Source of the DNA: Fonsecaea monophora
Lineage: Eukaryota; Ascomycota; Eurotiomycetes; Chaetothyriales; Herpotrichiellaceae
Assembly: GCF_001642475.1 (NCBI RefSeq)
Contig: NW_019173995.1
Coordinates: 121,580-185,579, forward strand
Length of the DNA: 64,000 nucleotides
Reading direction: 5' to 3'
Part shown: positions 53,619 through 64,000 of the stretch, piece after piece
Layout: every line of letters begins with the position of its first letter
Position numbering within the stretch: position 1 is the first letter of the stretch
Notes under the pieces: model-generated
What the model was told of the DNA's origin: nothing
The model's input: only the letters and a program-made list of their open reading frames with translations
Database searches by the model: none
Made by a program: the position numbers and the translations under genes

Positions 53619-55352
53619 CACAGAGCTTCACCTCCGCAATGAAGGGGGGAGTTTGACAGGGGGCAGCTTCAAAACCGGGAGGATTGGGAGATCCAGGAGT
53701 CTTCTTTGTATCGGGTGCGTGGTTGTGGGGAGGCTGTAGACTGTCCAAAGCGAAGATTGCACAGATTGAACAATTGCATAAGCTTATCTTTTGAGCTTTT
53801 GACTCGATGGCAGTACATCCCACAGATGGTTTGGTCCGAAGGACATGTATGCCAACATCCCTGCCTGTCTGCTTGCTGTTGCCTACCTGCTTCTTTGGAA
53901 ATCACAATTTGATCGCATTTGAGAGGCAAGACGAGAGTTATAAGAGGTGTCAAGGTGACAAAGCAACATATAGGTACGTCTCTCGAAGCAAGAAAAAGAA
54001 AGAGCTAGCCAAACCAGCCAATCAATTGTTCTGCAACGGCTCCTTAATACGGAATGAGATACGTAAAGTAATAGCCCTTGCTTGACCTTTGCCAAACTCC
54101 CCATTCACATCATACATTCTGTGCCGGCAGAATAACAGTCAGGAGGACTGTACGAGTGTACTAGGTAGGTAGTCGGTCACGCGCGTGTCACGGCTGTTTT
54201 TGGGCCGCCGCCAAGCCCCACCTTCCCACACAGACACTTTGCACTCCTCTGAGGAGAGAACGACAAAAAAAAAAGAACAGGGCAAAAAGAGAATGCATAT
54301 TGCACTGGCCGTGAACTTGAGAACTGTTAGTTTTGAATTTTGAAGTCGTTATTATTGTTGGTTGAACTCACTCGAACACGGGGCCCATCGATGGCAACGA
54401 TGGATTTTACCACTAAACCACCAGTGCTGTTGCTGATTGTTGGGAGACATATGGAAAATATAAAATATATCACATAAATTTAGTAAATTGGAGATGTGGT
54501 GGGGGAGCTAGAGAGAGGAAAAGTGGGGTCTGGCCTTGCGTTACATGGCGTGCATCAGAACCCTAGCACGTAGGTGAATTTCCAAGTCGACGCGGTGGTG
54601 GCAGTTGCCCAGTCTCTTCGCTATAAAATATGTTCCCCATCTACTAGCATATATGCAGTACTATCCATATCCTGCGCCTCTTGTAGAGCAGACAACATAG
54701 TAAAGATATAAGAAGTACCTCTAGATACTTCTAGTTGCTTGAATGGCCAGTTACTTGTACATGCCTCCTACTTCTGAACACCTACATCAGAAGGCTCTGG
54801 CAACAGATTCATTCTTTTATCCCCGAGGGTTGGACAGCTCCGACAGTTCATGCAATCCCTGTTCAAAGGAACCCAAGGTTGGTTCACAAGAGGGTCCAGG
54901 ACAGAAGCGCTTCCAAGAAGAGACCGTTGGCTACGATTATGCAAGTATGTAGCGTAGTTGTGCATCCCTACTACGAGTGGGTAGCCTTGTGGTTTACTAC
55001 ATGGTGGTGATCCATATGAACCTGCCCTTTTCTCGTGATGAGGATACGACGCTTCACGATTGTTAAGAGATGCCTCTGTTACATTGAAGATGCTCTTGGA
55101 CTAGGAAATGAAATGAATGTGTCACGATGAGCCATGCCATACGGCACACCTGTTTGATTTTCGGTCAATTTTCTCGACTGCCCATCTACGAGATACGTTC
55201 TTTCGGTTGACATGGCCATATGCCTCATCAAACCTGTGGCTGGCATGATTATGTTTCGGATTTACATCAGGCTGATTAAGGTAGTTTGTAGTGGCTCAAT
55301 GTAGGAAACTCGATGGAGTCAACCAAGCAGGTTAGCCCTACCTCGCACTTGA
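53619..55352. other. Convergent 3' spacer
   Basis: 1.7 kb between convergent gene ends. A/T-rich around 54290-54500, with TATAAAATATATCACATAAATTTAG near 54459-54483. A 69-codon plus frame at 54743 ends at a GTATGT-like donor but has no support. No other structure seen. Confidence 0.4.
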
Positions 55353-56633
55353 CTAGAATTCACCCCCCTCATCGCCGCCACCACCGCCATAGGCAAAGCC
55401 ATCCTCATCATCCCCTTCGCCGCCATCAAAGTAATTCTCCGCGTTGTAATCATCGGCTTCGCCGTCGTCAGACTCCTCGAACTCGGAATCCACGGGCTCG
55501 TCGTCGTCATCGTCATCTTCGTCTCCTGCCTCCTCGTCGCCGTCTGCGCCGTTGTTCTCCTGCGGATCGGGCACATCGTCGTCGTCGTCATCTTCGTCGT
55601 CGTCGGACTCTCCGCCACCGCCGGACCCTTGCTTCTGCCGCTTCCTCTCCTTTGCGCGAATGCTCTCTATCAGAGAGCGTGCCTTTTTCTTGGTCGGCCC
55701 GAAATCGTCTTCGGCGTCAAGACCGCGCTTCTCGCGTGATTCGGTCTCGCGGCGCCGACGCTTCTTCTTTGCTGCCTTCGCCGTTCGTGCGCGGCGAGAC
55801 CCGGAAAGGAGCGGATCCGAGTCGTCGGTGTCATTTTCTTCATCGTCGGCAATCTTGGCTGAGGCATCTTCGCCTTCTTCGTCGTCTTCGAGGACAAGGA
55901 CATCTCGCTTCCGCTTCAGTGATTTGCGATTCGGGGCATTCGTCGCCACGTCGATATCCGCCGACAGCCAGAGCGGACTCTTCTTTTCCGGGTCGAGGAG
56001 GGGCCAGAGTTCTTGTGGAAAGTATTTCAAGGCTAGAAGTTGATAGGAGATTAGCCAGAGTCTCTCCTACATCCTTTGTCACAACAAAAAGCTCCGTTGC
56101 GTCCCAGCAATTTGTTGGAGAGTGGTTTAGTGACGTACCATACTCTCTCCCACTCCCCTTCAAGTCCGGTAAAGTCCTCTTCTTCTTGTGATATTTAGCC
56201 GTGTATTTGTCCTGATCGTTGAACGGATCGAACCCCGCGCGCTTGAGTGTTGTGCCCGTCTTTTCATCCGCAATGCTACTGGGGTCGAGGGTCGCAAAGT
56301 ACGGTCCATTGCGAGTGCGGGTGCGGAAGGATAGGTAGCGACTGACGGCTGCGAGTTCGCGGGACGTCGGCGGGCGAGGGACGGGGAGATCAATATCCTG
56401 TAAAAGTTTTGAGAGCGCCCCAGTCAGGACTGTTTGTCTGTGAAGGTGGTTTTTGGTGGTAATGTATCTTGGGAGAGGGGGTCAGGGCCAAACGGTACCG
56501 GAAATAGTGCTTGTGGCTTTTTCTCGGTCGGCGCGAGAGAAATGTCGTCGTCGTCGTCAAAGTCCAATTCGGGAGGCAGGGGACCTTTTCGACCGCCTCC
56601 ACCACGTCCTCTTCCCCGTCCACCTCGCGACAT
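55353..56633 (-). CDS. rpc31: DNA-directed RNA polymerase III subunit Rpc31 (C7)
   Basis: Three exons, 56633-56499, 56397-56139 and 56032-55353, join to 357 residues. Rpc31 is part of the Pol III-specific Rpc82-Rpc34-Rpc31 subcomplex needed for initiation on tRNA and 5S genes. The N-terminus is a Gly/Arg tract (SRGGRGRGRGGGGRKG). The conserved core contains LPVPRPPTSRELAAVSRY, the DPFNDQDKYTAKYHKKKR block and ALKYFPQELWPLLDP, where the family has KFFPKELW. The C-terminal half has basic nuclear-localisation clusters and ends in a long Asp/Glu tract with Gly, the acidic tail diagnostic of Rpc31. Intron 1 (101 nt) uses an atypical GTACCG donor; it was chosen because it alone keeps phase and joins LFP to DIDLPV as family members require. 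Intron 2 has GTACGT...TTCTAG. Confidence 0.88.
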
Positions 56634-56975
56634 CGTGGTCTGTCAGTCGAGGAGCATCTGTCACGGGATGTTGGAGTTCATGCTGCAATGTGCTAGCCGG
56701 AAGTCTGGAAACTGAGAATATTGTGGTGCTAATCCTAGCAGTTAGATCTCTATGCAAAGAACGTCGCAACAGAAAATCAGTCGGCAGAATTTGGGGGAGG
56801 TGGGGCAGTCACCTCACCGCCTTGACGAGGCTGCGCAAGGCTAAGATCTCCGCATCATTAATCACTGAAAATTACGACGAAGCCTCTGATCCGAGTACAA
56901 AAAGCCAGATATATATAGCCCACTATGAAACGTTGCTTTTATCTACAGCGGAAATATGTACTATGCAATGCTAAT
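56634..56975. other. Short intergenic region
   Basis: 342 bp between the start of rpc31 and the 3' end of the Zn2Cys6 gene, both on minus. Holds the rpc31 promoter. A TATATATAG word lies at 56911-56919. No gene. Confidence 0.4.
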
Positions 56976-58224
56976 CTAGCCACCGTTCCTCGCTGCAATC
57001 AACGAGATCGGCCACTCCATCCACTCTGACCAGTGAGGTCCGAGGTGTGAGGATATGGCCTCAATTAGAATGCGACCAGAGTCCCCCACGGCCCAACATT
57101 CTGTATAAAATGTCATCAAGGCTGCAAAGTATCCCAGGATAATCAAGGCTTCGGGTCTCCGTTGGTTGAGTCTTTCGAGGAAGTCAGGTTTGAGCTGTAC
57201 GGGCCACGCCATTAACCAGCGGATGGTTGTGTGTCTTTCATCAGGCACTTTGGATACCGCAAACGCCCACTGCAGCCTCTCAATCGCTGATTCGTATGCG
57301 TCCCTTGATTGGTCTCCCAGGTCTGGATTCGTGTTTAACTTGGACAGGTCGAGGCAAGGCTGAGGAATTTGGTAAGGTGTCTCAGGCTGTTGGATTTCGA
57401 ACATTGTTTTGAGTTCGGTCTGCTTCAGATATTGGTACCAGTCTTTGATGATGAGTTTGGGGACGTTGCGCATAAGCATGACGCAGTCGATGACGTGGTC
57501 GAGATACTGGTTTGAATCTAGGCCAGCTGTGCGAGAAGGGTCGGCGAGTATATGAACCGCAAGCAGCAAGGAAAAGAAGAGAACGGCGCCACAATTTGAG
57601 GCGTTGATGTCCCTCTCTACGCTGTTGAACTTGTTGAGAGCCAAAGTTTGTAGTTCCGTAGATGCAGTATGGTACCATGTGGCGTTGTCAGGCTTCGTGT
57701 ATGCGAGATGCAGCGCCGAGATTGCCAACAGCTCGTGCATGAGGAAAGGGAAGGATAAGGCCATACGAACTACCGTTCCTTGCCATATATACTGTACAGG
57801 TCCTTCGGCGTGGAATGTTTTATATGTGGAAGTGAGGAATTGGTGCAAGAGTTCCAGATGCTGCATATTTAGGTTTGGGTCAAATGGCCCAGAAGGCGTA
57901 AGGACGGGTACAATACTGGATGGCTCGTGACCCTGCGGTCCTCGCTGGTCTGGAGTAGACGGCTGAGATGCACGCGCAACATTAGTTTCCGTGGCTGTTG
58001 CCTTCGTCGATGGAGGGGATGTGCTTGAAGCAAAGTTGCAGCCCAGCTCGGCGGTCTGGCAATTAATACATCGAGGGCGACGTTCATCACACTAAGTCGA
58101 CTTTCAGTAACTGGTTCAAGTGCGGTTTCCCGCCGAGTGCCCAACATCCTGCACTCACCTTGATGTGCCTTTTTTTGCAGGCGAGACAGCCATTTCGAGA
58201 CTTTTTGTGCGGTCTTCGCGGCAT
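56976..58224 (-). CDS. Zn2Cys6 transcription factor, UPC2-like
   Basis: Exons 58224-58159 and 58091-56976 join in phase 0 to 393 residues (67-nt intron, GTGAGT...TTAG). The first exon and start of the second encode a binuclear zinc cluster: GCLACKKRHIK joined to CDERRPRCINCQ, then LGCNF, giving the six cysteines CxxCx6CxnCxxCx6C. A Ser/Thr/Pro linker follows, then from about residue 98 (MQHLELLHQFLTSTYKTF) a helical regulatory domain that includes FLMHELLAISALHLAY. This layout, with a short total length, is that of the UPC2/sterol-uptake-control-like group of fungal regulators, though many so-named members have no proven link to sterols. It should act in the nucleus. The gene is divergent from phosphoserine aminotransferase across a 1.6 kb spacer. 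The start is the ATG ten codons before the zinc cluster; the cluster is lost if only the long open frame is used. Confidence 0.88.
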
Positions 58225-59827
58225 TGGGGTCTTTTGTTCTCGCAGCAACACAGCGATACTTCAAGGAATATTGCCCAATGAGACGGATATCTTGTCAGGC
58301 AGAGGATGCAGGGACGAATCGACTTGGGCGCTGTTGAGTAGGATTGGACAGCAGCCGAGCTGAACGTATCCGAAGAGAAATTGCGGTTGCCTGAATACCT
58401 CACGAATCTGGGCCTGCATATCGTCTACGGCCAAACGAGGAGGTGGAACCAGTGCTGAGGCTGAACAATAGGTGTAGTTTATGGAGCACCATTTCCAGTG
58501 TATCGTCTGTACAGAGATCGTCAATAAACGAGGTTGTGTTGGTGATGTATTGGGGGGGAAACAATGGAGGTGGCAAACCCTACCGCTAGTGGGAATTCAG
58601 AAGGCTTCTTTCTGCGGAGATGGACGATTGAGATGTGAAGAGCCAAAATCTCAGCAGTGTAGAGTCAGCAATAATCGAGGTCTACTTCCAACTCGGCAGG
58701 CAGTGGGACAATGGACAATGGCATCATGTATGGAGGTATTGTTGAGGTTAGAAATGAGTTGGGGCGGCACGCAGAATTCTCCAGGTAGCAAAGGCAACTT
58801 CGCTTCTTACATACCTCGAATGTATTTTATATCCTTAACTACATTAACTCCAGTTGTCGGACACTTTTTCATCGCATCCTTCTGTTTGTCAGAGAGCATG
58901 CATTAGGATTTCAGTGTATTCGGTGCTTGCCATCCCCTTTGGCATTTGATCCTGTCATCGCATGCCCGTCCAACGACCCTCTCTACACCATCCCTGACCA
59001 AGTCAACTCGTTAGCGAACCTCTGCTTCCTTTTCTGCGGTTAGATTCTGTCGTCTGCGACGCTATTTGCAGTTTCTCAATTCGCCGCCCCCGAAGTCGTT
59101 CTTCATGTCAGCAGCAATTTTGATTGTCCCTGTGCTGATCACCGGTTCAAACACATTCAATACTGAATTCGGGCGCATCAGCCACCACCGGTCGCATATC
59201 CATGACCGACAGTATCTACGCTCTGAATGTACTCCCGAAGAATATGCTGGGTAGGCACTGATAGAAGAAAGACGAGCACATAGTCAATGCTAGTCGTCCA
59301 AGAGATAAACAACCAACGAGACAACAATGGCCTAACGAGTGTACACGATTGAGAGAGCAGCGAAGCATTGCAGCACGGGAGACGCCTGGACAACAACCCA
59401 ACAAAGTATGTATGCTGAAGCCGAAGCATCTTACAGCAGGACCCGAAGAGGACCGCGCACAAGGTCAATGCCTCCATTGAGAGGGACCAGGTGATGAGTA
59501 TCTTGGCTGGGTGATCATGAAACTCTCTTCGTTTTGGTCGCAGAAAAGCACCTCAGCGTAGCCTCGGAGGCTGCTCGTCGTTGATTGGCTCCAATGATTT
59601 TTCTGTCCTGCCAAGCTCCTCTTCCGATTTTCATGCCATTGACTCATCTCTGTGCTCCGTGATGGGCAAAAGCGTAAGATTCTTCAGACTGACTTGTCCA
59701 AATTCAAGATTACCACCCACCGTCTCTTGTCCCTACTGACTTGGTGTTCATTTCCCGCGACATCAAGCACGTCACCTGGTGAATCTAGCTGAATACAGAT
59801 CCCTCAGACTACCAGCCCTCGTCAAAC
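58225..59827. other. Divergent promoter region
   Basis: 1.6 kb between divergent starts. The right end holds the promoter of the aminotransferase gene with TGACTCA at 59640-59646. Open frames near the zinc-cluster gene lack domains and are judged leader sequence. Confidence 0.45.
59640..59646. promoter_or_regulatory. Gcn4/CpcA-type site TGACTCA
   Basis: Exact TGACTCA, the consensus of the bZIP regulator Gcn4/CpcA, 182 bp before the ATG of a serine-biosynthesis gene. Cross-pathway control of amino acid genes by this factor is established in fungi. A 7-bp palindromic site occurs by chance several times in 64 kb, so the case rests on its position. Confidence 0.5.
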
Positions 59828-61205
59828 ATGCCTGGTCGCTCAGAAGTCGCCTATTTCGGGGCTGGTCCCGCCCCTCTTCCTACCCCTGTCATTGAGAGTG
59901 CCGCCCAAGCATTTGTCAATTTCCAGGACACCGGACTCTCACTGGCAGAAATCTCGCACCGTTCTCCTACAGCAAACAAGGTCCTCGCCGACGCCAAGGA
60001 CGCCTTGGCAACTCTGTACGATATCCCCACAGATGAGTACGATGTGATGTTTATGGAAGCAGGCGGCACCGGTGAATTCAGTGCCGCCCTTCAGAATCTG
60101 GTGGGTTGTTGGATTGAACGTCGTCGGAGAAAGGCCGTGGCGGAGCTAGGGGAAGGCAAGGAAGCCGAAGTCCTAGAGCGGGTCAAGAAGGAGATCGAGG
60201 CAGAGTTGAAGGTTGATTACCTGGTAACCGGGTCATGGTCTCTCAAAGCCTGCCAGGAAGCTACGAGACTCATCGGTGCAAAATATGTCAATGTTGCCAC
60301 TGACGCTCGGAAGAGCAATGGCGGCAAGTTTGGGAAGATCCCAGATGAGAGCGAGTGGAACCTAACACCAAAGGGAAGTGCATTGACTTATTTGTGCGAC
60401 AACGAGACTGTCGACGGTGTCGAATTCCCCGACTTCCCCAAAACTTTAGAGAACACCAGCGGGAATGAGGAAGAGGACAGGATCGTGGTGGCAGACATGT
60501 CGAGCAATTTTCTGAGTCGAAAAATCGACGTTCGGAAATATGCAGTCATCTTCGTGAGCCAACGATTCCATTTGTGTCCCCCGATGCGGTGCTAACTATT
60601 ATCAGGGCGGTGCTCAGAAGAATCTCGGTATTGCCGGCATTACTGTGGTTATCATTCGGAAGTCCTTGCTCAGCCTTCTACCACCTCCAGCATTCCTCCA
60701 CGCCTTATCCCCTGTGATCCCGACCTCAGGATGTCTACCGCCCATCATGCTCTCCTTCTCTACCATTGCAGCAAACAACAGTCTCTACAATACACTTCCG
60801 ATCTTCAACCTGTATGTTGCGACGTTGGTCCTGCAGCGTCTCGTTTCCACATTCGGCTCTACCAAAGTCTCTGGTCAGGAAGAGGTGGCCAACCAAAAAG
60901 CCAATCTCTTGTATGAAACCCTCGATTCTCACCCAGAGACGTACTACGTCGTGCCGCACAAAAGCGCAAGGAGCCGGATGAACATTTGCTTTCGAATCAT
61001 CTCAGGGCCGAAAGCAGGCAGCGGAGAGGTAGTGCCGGACGAGGCCAAAGAGAAGGCGTTCTTGACTGGTGCGGAACAGCGCGGGCTCCTCGGCCTCAAA
61101 GGTCACCGATCTGTTGGAGGTATCAGGGCGAGCAACTACAATGCCGTCCCACTGAAGAATGTACAGAAACTAGCTAGCTGGTTGGTGGAATTTGCCAAGT
61201 CATGA
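59828..61205 (+). CDS. Phosphoserine aminotransferase
   Basis: Exons 59828-60553 and 60606-61205 join in phase 0 to 441 residues (52-nt intron, GTGAGC, GCTAACT and CAG). The enzyme (EC 2.6.1.52) transaminates 3-phosphohydroxypyruvate with glutamate in the phosphorylated serine pathway in the cytosol. The N-terminal YFGAGPAPLP, EISHRSP and MFMEAGGTGEF are conserved in class V aminotransferases of the SerC group. ADMSSNFLSR precedes the PLP lysine in GGAQKNLG (Lys247), which opens exon 2. The end has GLKGHRSVGGIRASNYNAV, the phosphate-binding C-terminal motif of SerC. The protein is slightly longer than bacterial SerC (about 360) because of charged insertions around residues 95-130 and 190-220, as usual in fungi. 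The equivalent yeast gene is SER1. Confidence 0.96.
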
Positions 61206-61999
61206 CCTGACATTGGTTGGCCGGGTCAAACATCCAGCAAGGAGAAAAATGACCGATTTCGAAGTTTGACGGTCCTCATCGACCGGACCGGCGGTCAAAA
61301 AGCTACCACTAGACATGAAAAGTATTGTTGTTTATTACGAATGAAGAGAATATATACAACGAGGCCTTGATTCTGTCTGACCAACGGTGCTAGTACCAGT
61401 TTTCTTTAGTCAATGCTCGTCGTTCGAAACCTAGCAATGTTTCGGCCGATTCGATCAGAATCAAAGTCGCTCGCCCCGGGTGCGACTGCTGAAGGCCTGG
61501 GTGCCAGGATAGTGGACAACAAGAGTGATTCAAGATGTTACCCTGCCATTTGCGAATTGTCATTGGCCTCTGTGTATCCTGCAACCTCGACCCAAGAGCG
61601 GAATAATCTCACTCGCCCAGGACGATTCCGATTGGGGCGGGATGACCCCAAGTAAGCGATTCTTATTTTAACATCCCGGCACAGGTACCTACTTCGGTAA
61701 AATCTTATTGTCCCAGGTCTCTCTCCAACATGTCACGAAGATACTTCCGGAGTGAAAAACATCCTTGGTGGGAGATGACCATTTCTTACAATCTAGGACG
61801 TGGATTCAGTCGTTGCCTCTATCTCGCCGGGACCCAAAACTCGACCATCAACGCGTTTCCAAAACTACTCCTCTCCGTCCGAACACCGGGTTTGTCCCAA
61901 ATTGTCACCAAGTACACTGGCCAGGACTGCTGGATCAAGCTTGAGATCCTTAAAGCCGCTTTTTTTGAGTCGCCTCCATTGGAACCGGCGACTACAATG
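61206..61999. other. Convergent 3' spacer
   Basis: About 800 bp between convergent gene ends. No gene supported; a 178-codon plus frame (61730-62266) runs antisense across the hydrolase gene's last exon and is rejected. Confidence 0.4.
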
Positions 62000-63391
62000 T
62001 CAGGAGGTGGGTGCGGCCCCGCCACCGCTTCCGCCCGCACCACGGCCTCCACTCCCACCAGGAAGCCGCCTCTTCAACGTGGACGCCAATGGCAGGATCC
62101 TACTGACCTTGCCCGCCAAGCCCGATGGCTTGTCCCTCCCAGGTGTGAGTTCAATTCCTGGGGGCACCTTCCCGTCGATACAAAAGGCGACTCCGGCCAC
62201 GAGGATATCCGCCGTGTGGGTACCTGGTTGGGCCTTCGGGGCGCTTGTGTGAGACTCGCCCGGTAGCAAGACGGTTTTGGAGTTTGTCAGCCTTGTGGAG
62301 CTCACGGAAAAGGCCGATCCGTCATAGTCGACAATCTAATATGTAAAAACGGTCAGTTTGGGGGCGTCGTCTCCCTGAAGCAGTGTCTCCCGCGCGCTGG
62401 ACGCAGAAGTGGAAAAGTGTGGAGGAAGCAAAACTTACCTTCGGGGTCCCTGGGACGACTGGCTCAGTCTCTTGCGCAGAGAATACGTTCACTGGTTTGT
62501 TTTTGGTCAGGCGGTATCGAAACCATTGGTCGGAGGAGTCCGTGATGGCTCTTGATTCCGTCGAGTCTATTTGCAGCCCCCGGATCTGGGCCCCGGTCGC
62601 ATGAGGTATTAAGCCCGCCAAGATAACTCCCGGCTGGCCCCAAGGAGAACCCTGACCAGGAGACGCAAGTCGGAATATGCCTAGACACGAATCCAACAGT
62701 GTACCCCATTGTTGACTTCGCTGAGTAACGGCTGTCCTGGGATTTGCCGCTTGACCGCTGACTTCTGCAAAGGCTATCCCCATGGCCTGTTCAGGGCGTG
62801 TTAGCCCGGTTGCGTTGTAATGTTTCAAGGGGAGGGACAAATGATCGAAGTCAGCGTTTCAACTCACCGCCAGAATTTCCATACCACCCATGCTGTGGCC
62901 AACGGCTACCCAGTCCCTCCCACGCACTTGGGACGCAACGGCATCCAAAAGCTCCGGCGCTGTGGAGCTGATGTTCAGACTGACGTTCGCTGGGCTGAGC
63001 GGCGTGGTTTGCCATCCCACCTCAACGACTTCGACCGTTTTGTTAATCAAGGGCTCGAGCAGTTGATTGAGTTCTGTCGCCCAGCTGGTGCCATTTGCTC
63101 CGATGAACGCAGACTCAGAACTGTTCAACCCGTGGATAAGAACGACGCTGGAGGCGATGGTGTTAGCTCAAGCAGAATTATCGCACCACCAACGCAAGGA
63201 TCGACCGTCGCGATGCGTCCCCAGGGAGAAGGGGAGGGGGGGACTTACACAATGGGTGCTTGAGGGTTTGATACTAGCGGACGGGCGGTCGGAGCCAAAC
63301 TCGACGCGGTCGAACCGCTAGGGACCGCAGGTGCCTGTTGGATGGGAATCGCCGTTCCTTTTCCTTTCAATTTCTTGAGTATGCTCGACAT
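62000..63391 (-). CDS. Alpha/beta-hydrolase fold protein
   Basis: Four exons, 63391-63249, 63147-62868, 62786-62439 and 62335-62000, join to 368 residues with clean GTRAGT donors and CAG/TAG acceptors. Residues 1-47 are basic then Pro/Ala/Ser-rich (SSILKKLKGKGTAIP). The hydrolase fold starts with VVVLIHGLNSSES (oxyanion-hole HG motif). The nucleophile elbow VAVGHSMGGME carries the catalytic Ser in GxSxG at about residue 135. Later parts hold GVILAGLIPHATGAQ and a long ordered segment with GTPK before the last exon. The C-terminal 25 residues are Gly-rich (GGSGGRGAGGSGGG). The acid and histidine of the triad cannot be assigned with certainty. No signal peptide is visible. It could be an esterase, lipase or similar; substrate unknown. 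The four exons appear in plain frame scans as unrelated small pieces. Confidence 0.8.
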
Positions 63392-63973
63392 TTTTGGTAA
63401 CAGATGGAAACAAAGAGGGAGTTGAGGCTGGAGTAAAAGAGGAGGGAGTGCGAGGCAGTTGGCCCTTTTTGTACGGCTGGCGACCCCAGCGATGCCTGTC
63501 TTTGAAATTAGGGTAATGCTACCACGAAGAGGTCTCCCCGAGGCCCGACCCGTCTTAGCTATATAGAGCATGTGCAAGTGCTGTGGACGACATGAGGGCT
63601 GCGGCGTCCAAGAATGGATATGGACAACAGCCTCGATCTGCCTCTTGAGACTCTACTTTCCGCCCGGGTCCAAAAATAGGTCGACATGGACCAAAAACTT
63701 TCCTTTTCCTAGCCGGTACTGCGTGGCAGAGTAGAAGAACGATCAAGTGAATGGCGCAAACCCCATCAGAGAGGCTGGATGAGAAAGAGAGGGAGGTTTT
63801 GCAGGGCCCGGAGACCCGCCGCCGCAAGAAGACTTGGTCGTTCGTGTCTGATTACATGTCGCATTGTAGAGGCTCGGGATCAGCAATGTCATAATCCCCA
63901 TTCCTCGCTAGGGCGCGACCCGTTAGGAGCAGAGGCATCGCGGGGCACCATCCCTGTGAACGAACAATAACGG
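63392..63973. other. Upstream region of the hydrolase gene
   Basis: About 580 bp with no supported gene. The CT-rich minus-strand stretch just upstream of 63391 (CTCCCTCTTTGTTTCC) is typical of a fungal leader. Confidence 0.4.
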
Positions 63974-64000
63974 CCCCCCGGGGGGGGGGGGGGAAGGGGG
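63974..64000. repeat. C6G14 homopolymer run at window end
   Basis: Six C followed by fourteen G, then AAGGGGG. Long poly-G at the extreme end of the sequence is more typical of an assembly or read artefact at a contig edge than of fungal DNA. Confidence 0.6.

Noticed and set aside
54743..54952. 69-codon plus frame with good start context (MASYLYMPPTSEH...) followed by a GTATGT
   Set aside because: No continuation exon or similarity could be found; kept as unproven.
55313..56191. 292-codon plus frame rich in Arg/His/Pro
   Set aside because: Antisense shadow of the Asp/Glu-rich tail of rpc31.
61730..62266. 178-codon plus frame
   Set aside because: Antisense to the last exon of the alpha/beta hydrolase, whose Gly-rich tail creates an open frame on the other strand.

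Overview
The window is nuclear DNA of a filamentous ascomycete (Pezizomycotina). Genes carry 0-3 short introns (52-101 nt) with GTRNGT-type donors, CTAAC-like branch points and CAG/TAG acceptors. The gene repertoire also fits: Zn2Cys6 and C2H2/fungal_trans regulators, a WSC sensor, a TRI12-type MFS pump, a rhodopsin-like seven-helix protein, a CYP52-clan P450 and a DUF8035-like protein. The mix resembles Eurotiomycetes such as the black yeasts (Chaetothyriales), but that placement is inference. No tRNA, rRNA, CRISPR array, transposase or reverse transcriptase was recognised. Most gene models below were rebuilt by joining exons at visible splice sites with the reading frame preserved.

Left part (1-16 kb): TRI12-type MFS transporter (+), compact SET-only methyltransferase (-), small unknown gene (+), AIF/AMID-like FAD oxidoreductase (+), mitochondrial fumarase (+) and an AmdX/ADR1-like C2H2 regulator (+). 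Then follows a repeat-rich 3' spacer (16.0-18.0 kb).

Middle (18-40 kb): two long, largely disordered minus-strand proteins, one with a PP1-docking-like KSVTF motif. Next is a tiny spliced Cys-rich gene of 71 codons that is easy to miss (25.46-25.74 kb), then a sparse 3 kb region with doubtful short exons. After that come a tail-anchored inositol-polyphosphate 5-phosphatase, a secreted BBE-like FAD oxidase, a rhodopsin-like membrane protein and a CYP52-clan P450.

Right part (40-64 kb): DUF8035-like protein with repeated EEIIIRRDE units (-), WSC cell-wall sensor (-), a sparse 5.7 kb spacer, a 4-coumarate/acyl-CoA ligase ending in the peroxisomal signal AKL (+), RNA polymerase III subunit Rpc31 (-), and an UPC2-like Zn2Cys6 regulator (-). 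The latter is divergent from phosphoserine aminotransferase (+), which has a Gcn4/CpcA-type TGACTCA upstream. An alpha/beta hydrolase (-) follows, and the window ends in a poly-G run that looks like a contig edge.

Most genes are unlinked housekeeping or accessory genes, and no convincing biosynthetic cluster is visible. The most notable items are the missed Cys-rich micro-gene, a dispersed intergenic GTACGAGGTAC/GTACCGAGTAC motif family, the DUF8035 repeat array, the fumarase dual-start arrangement and a chain of different short tandem repeats downstream of the C2H2 gene.
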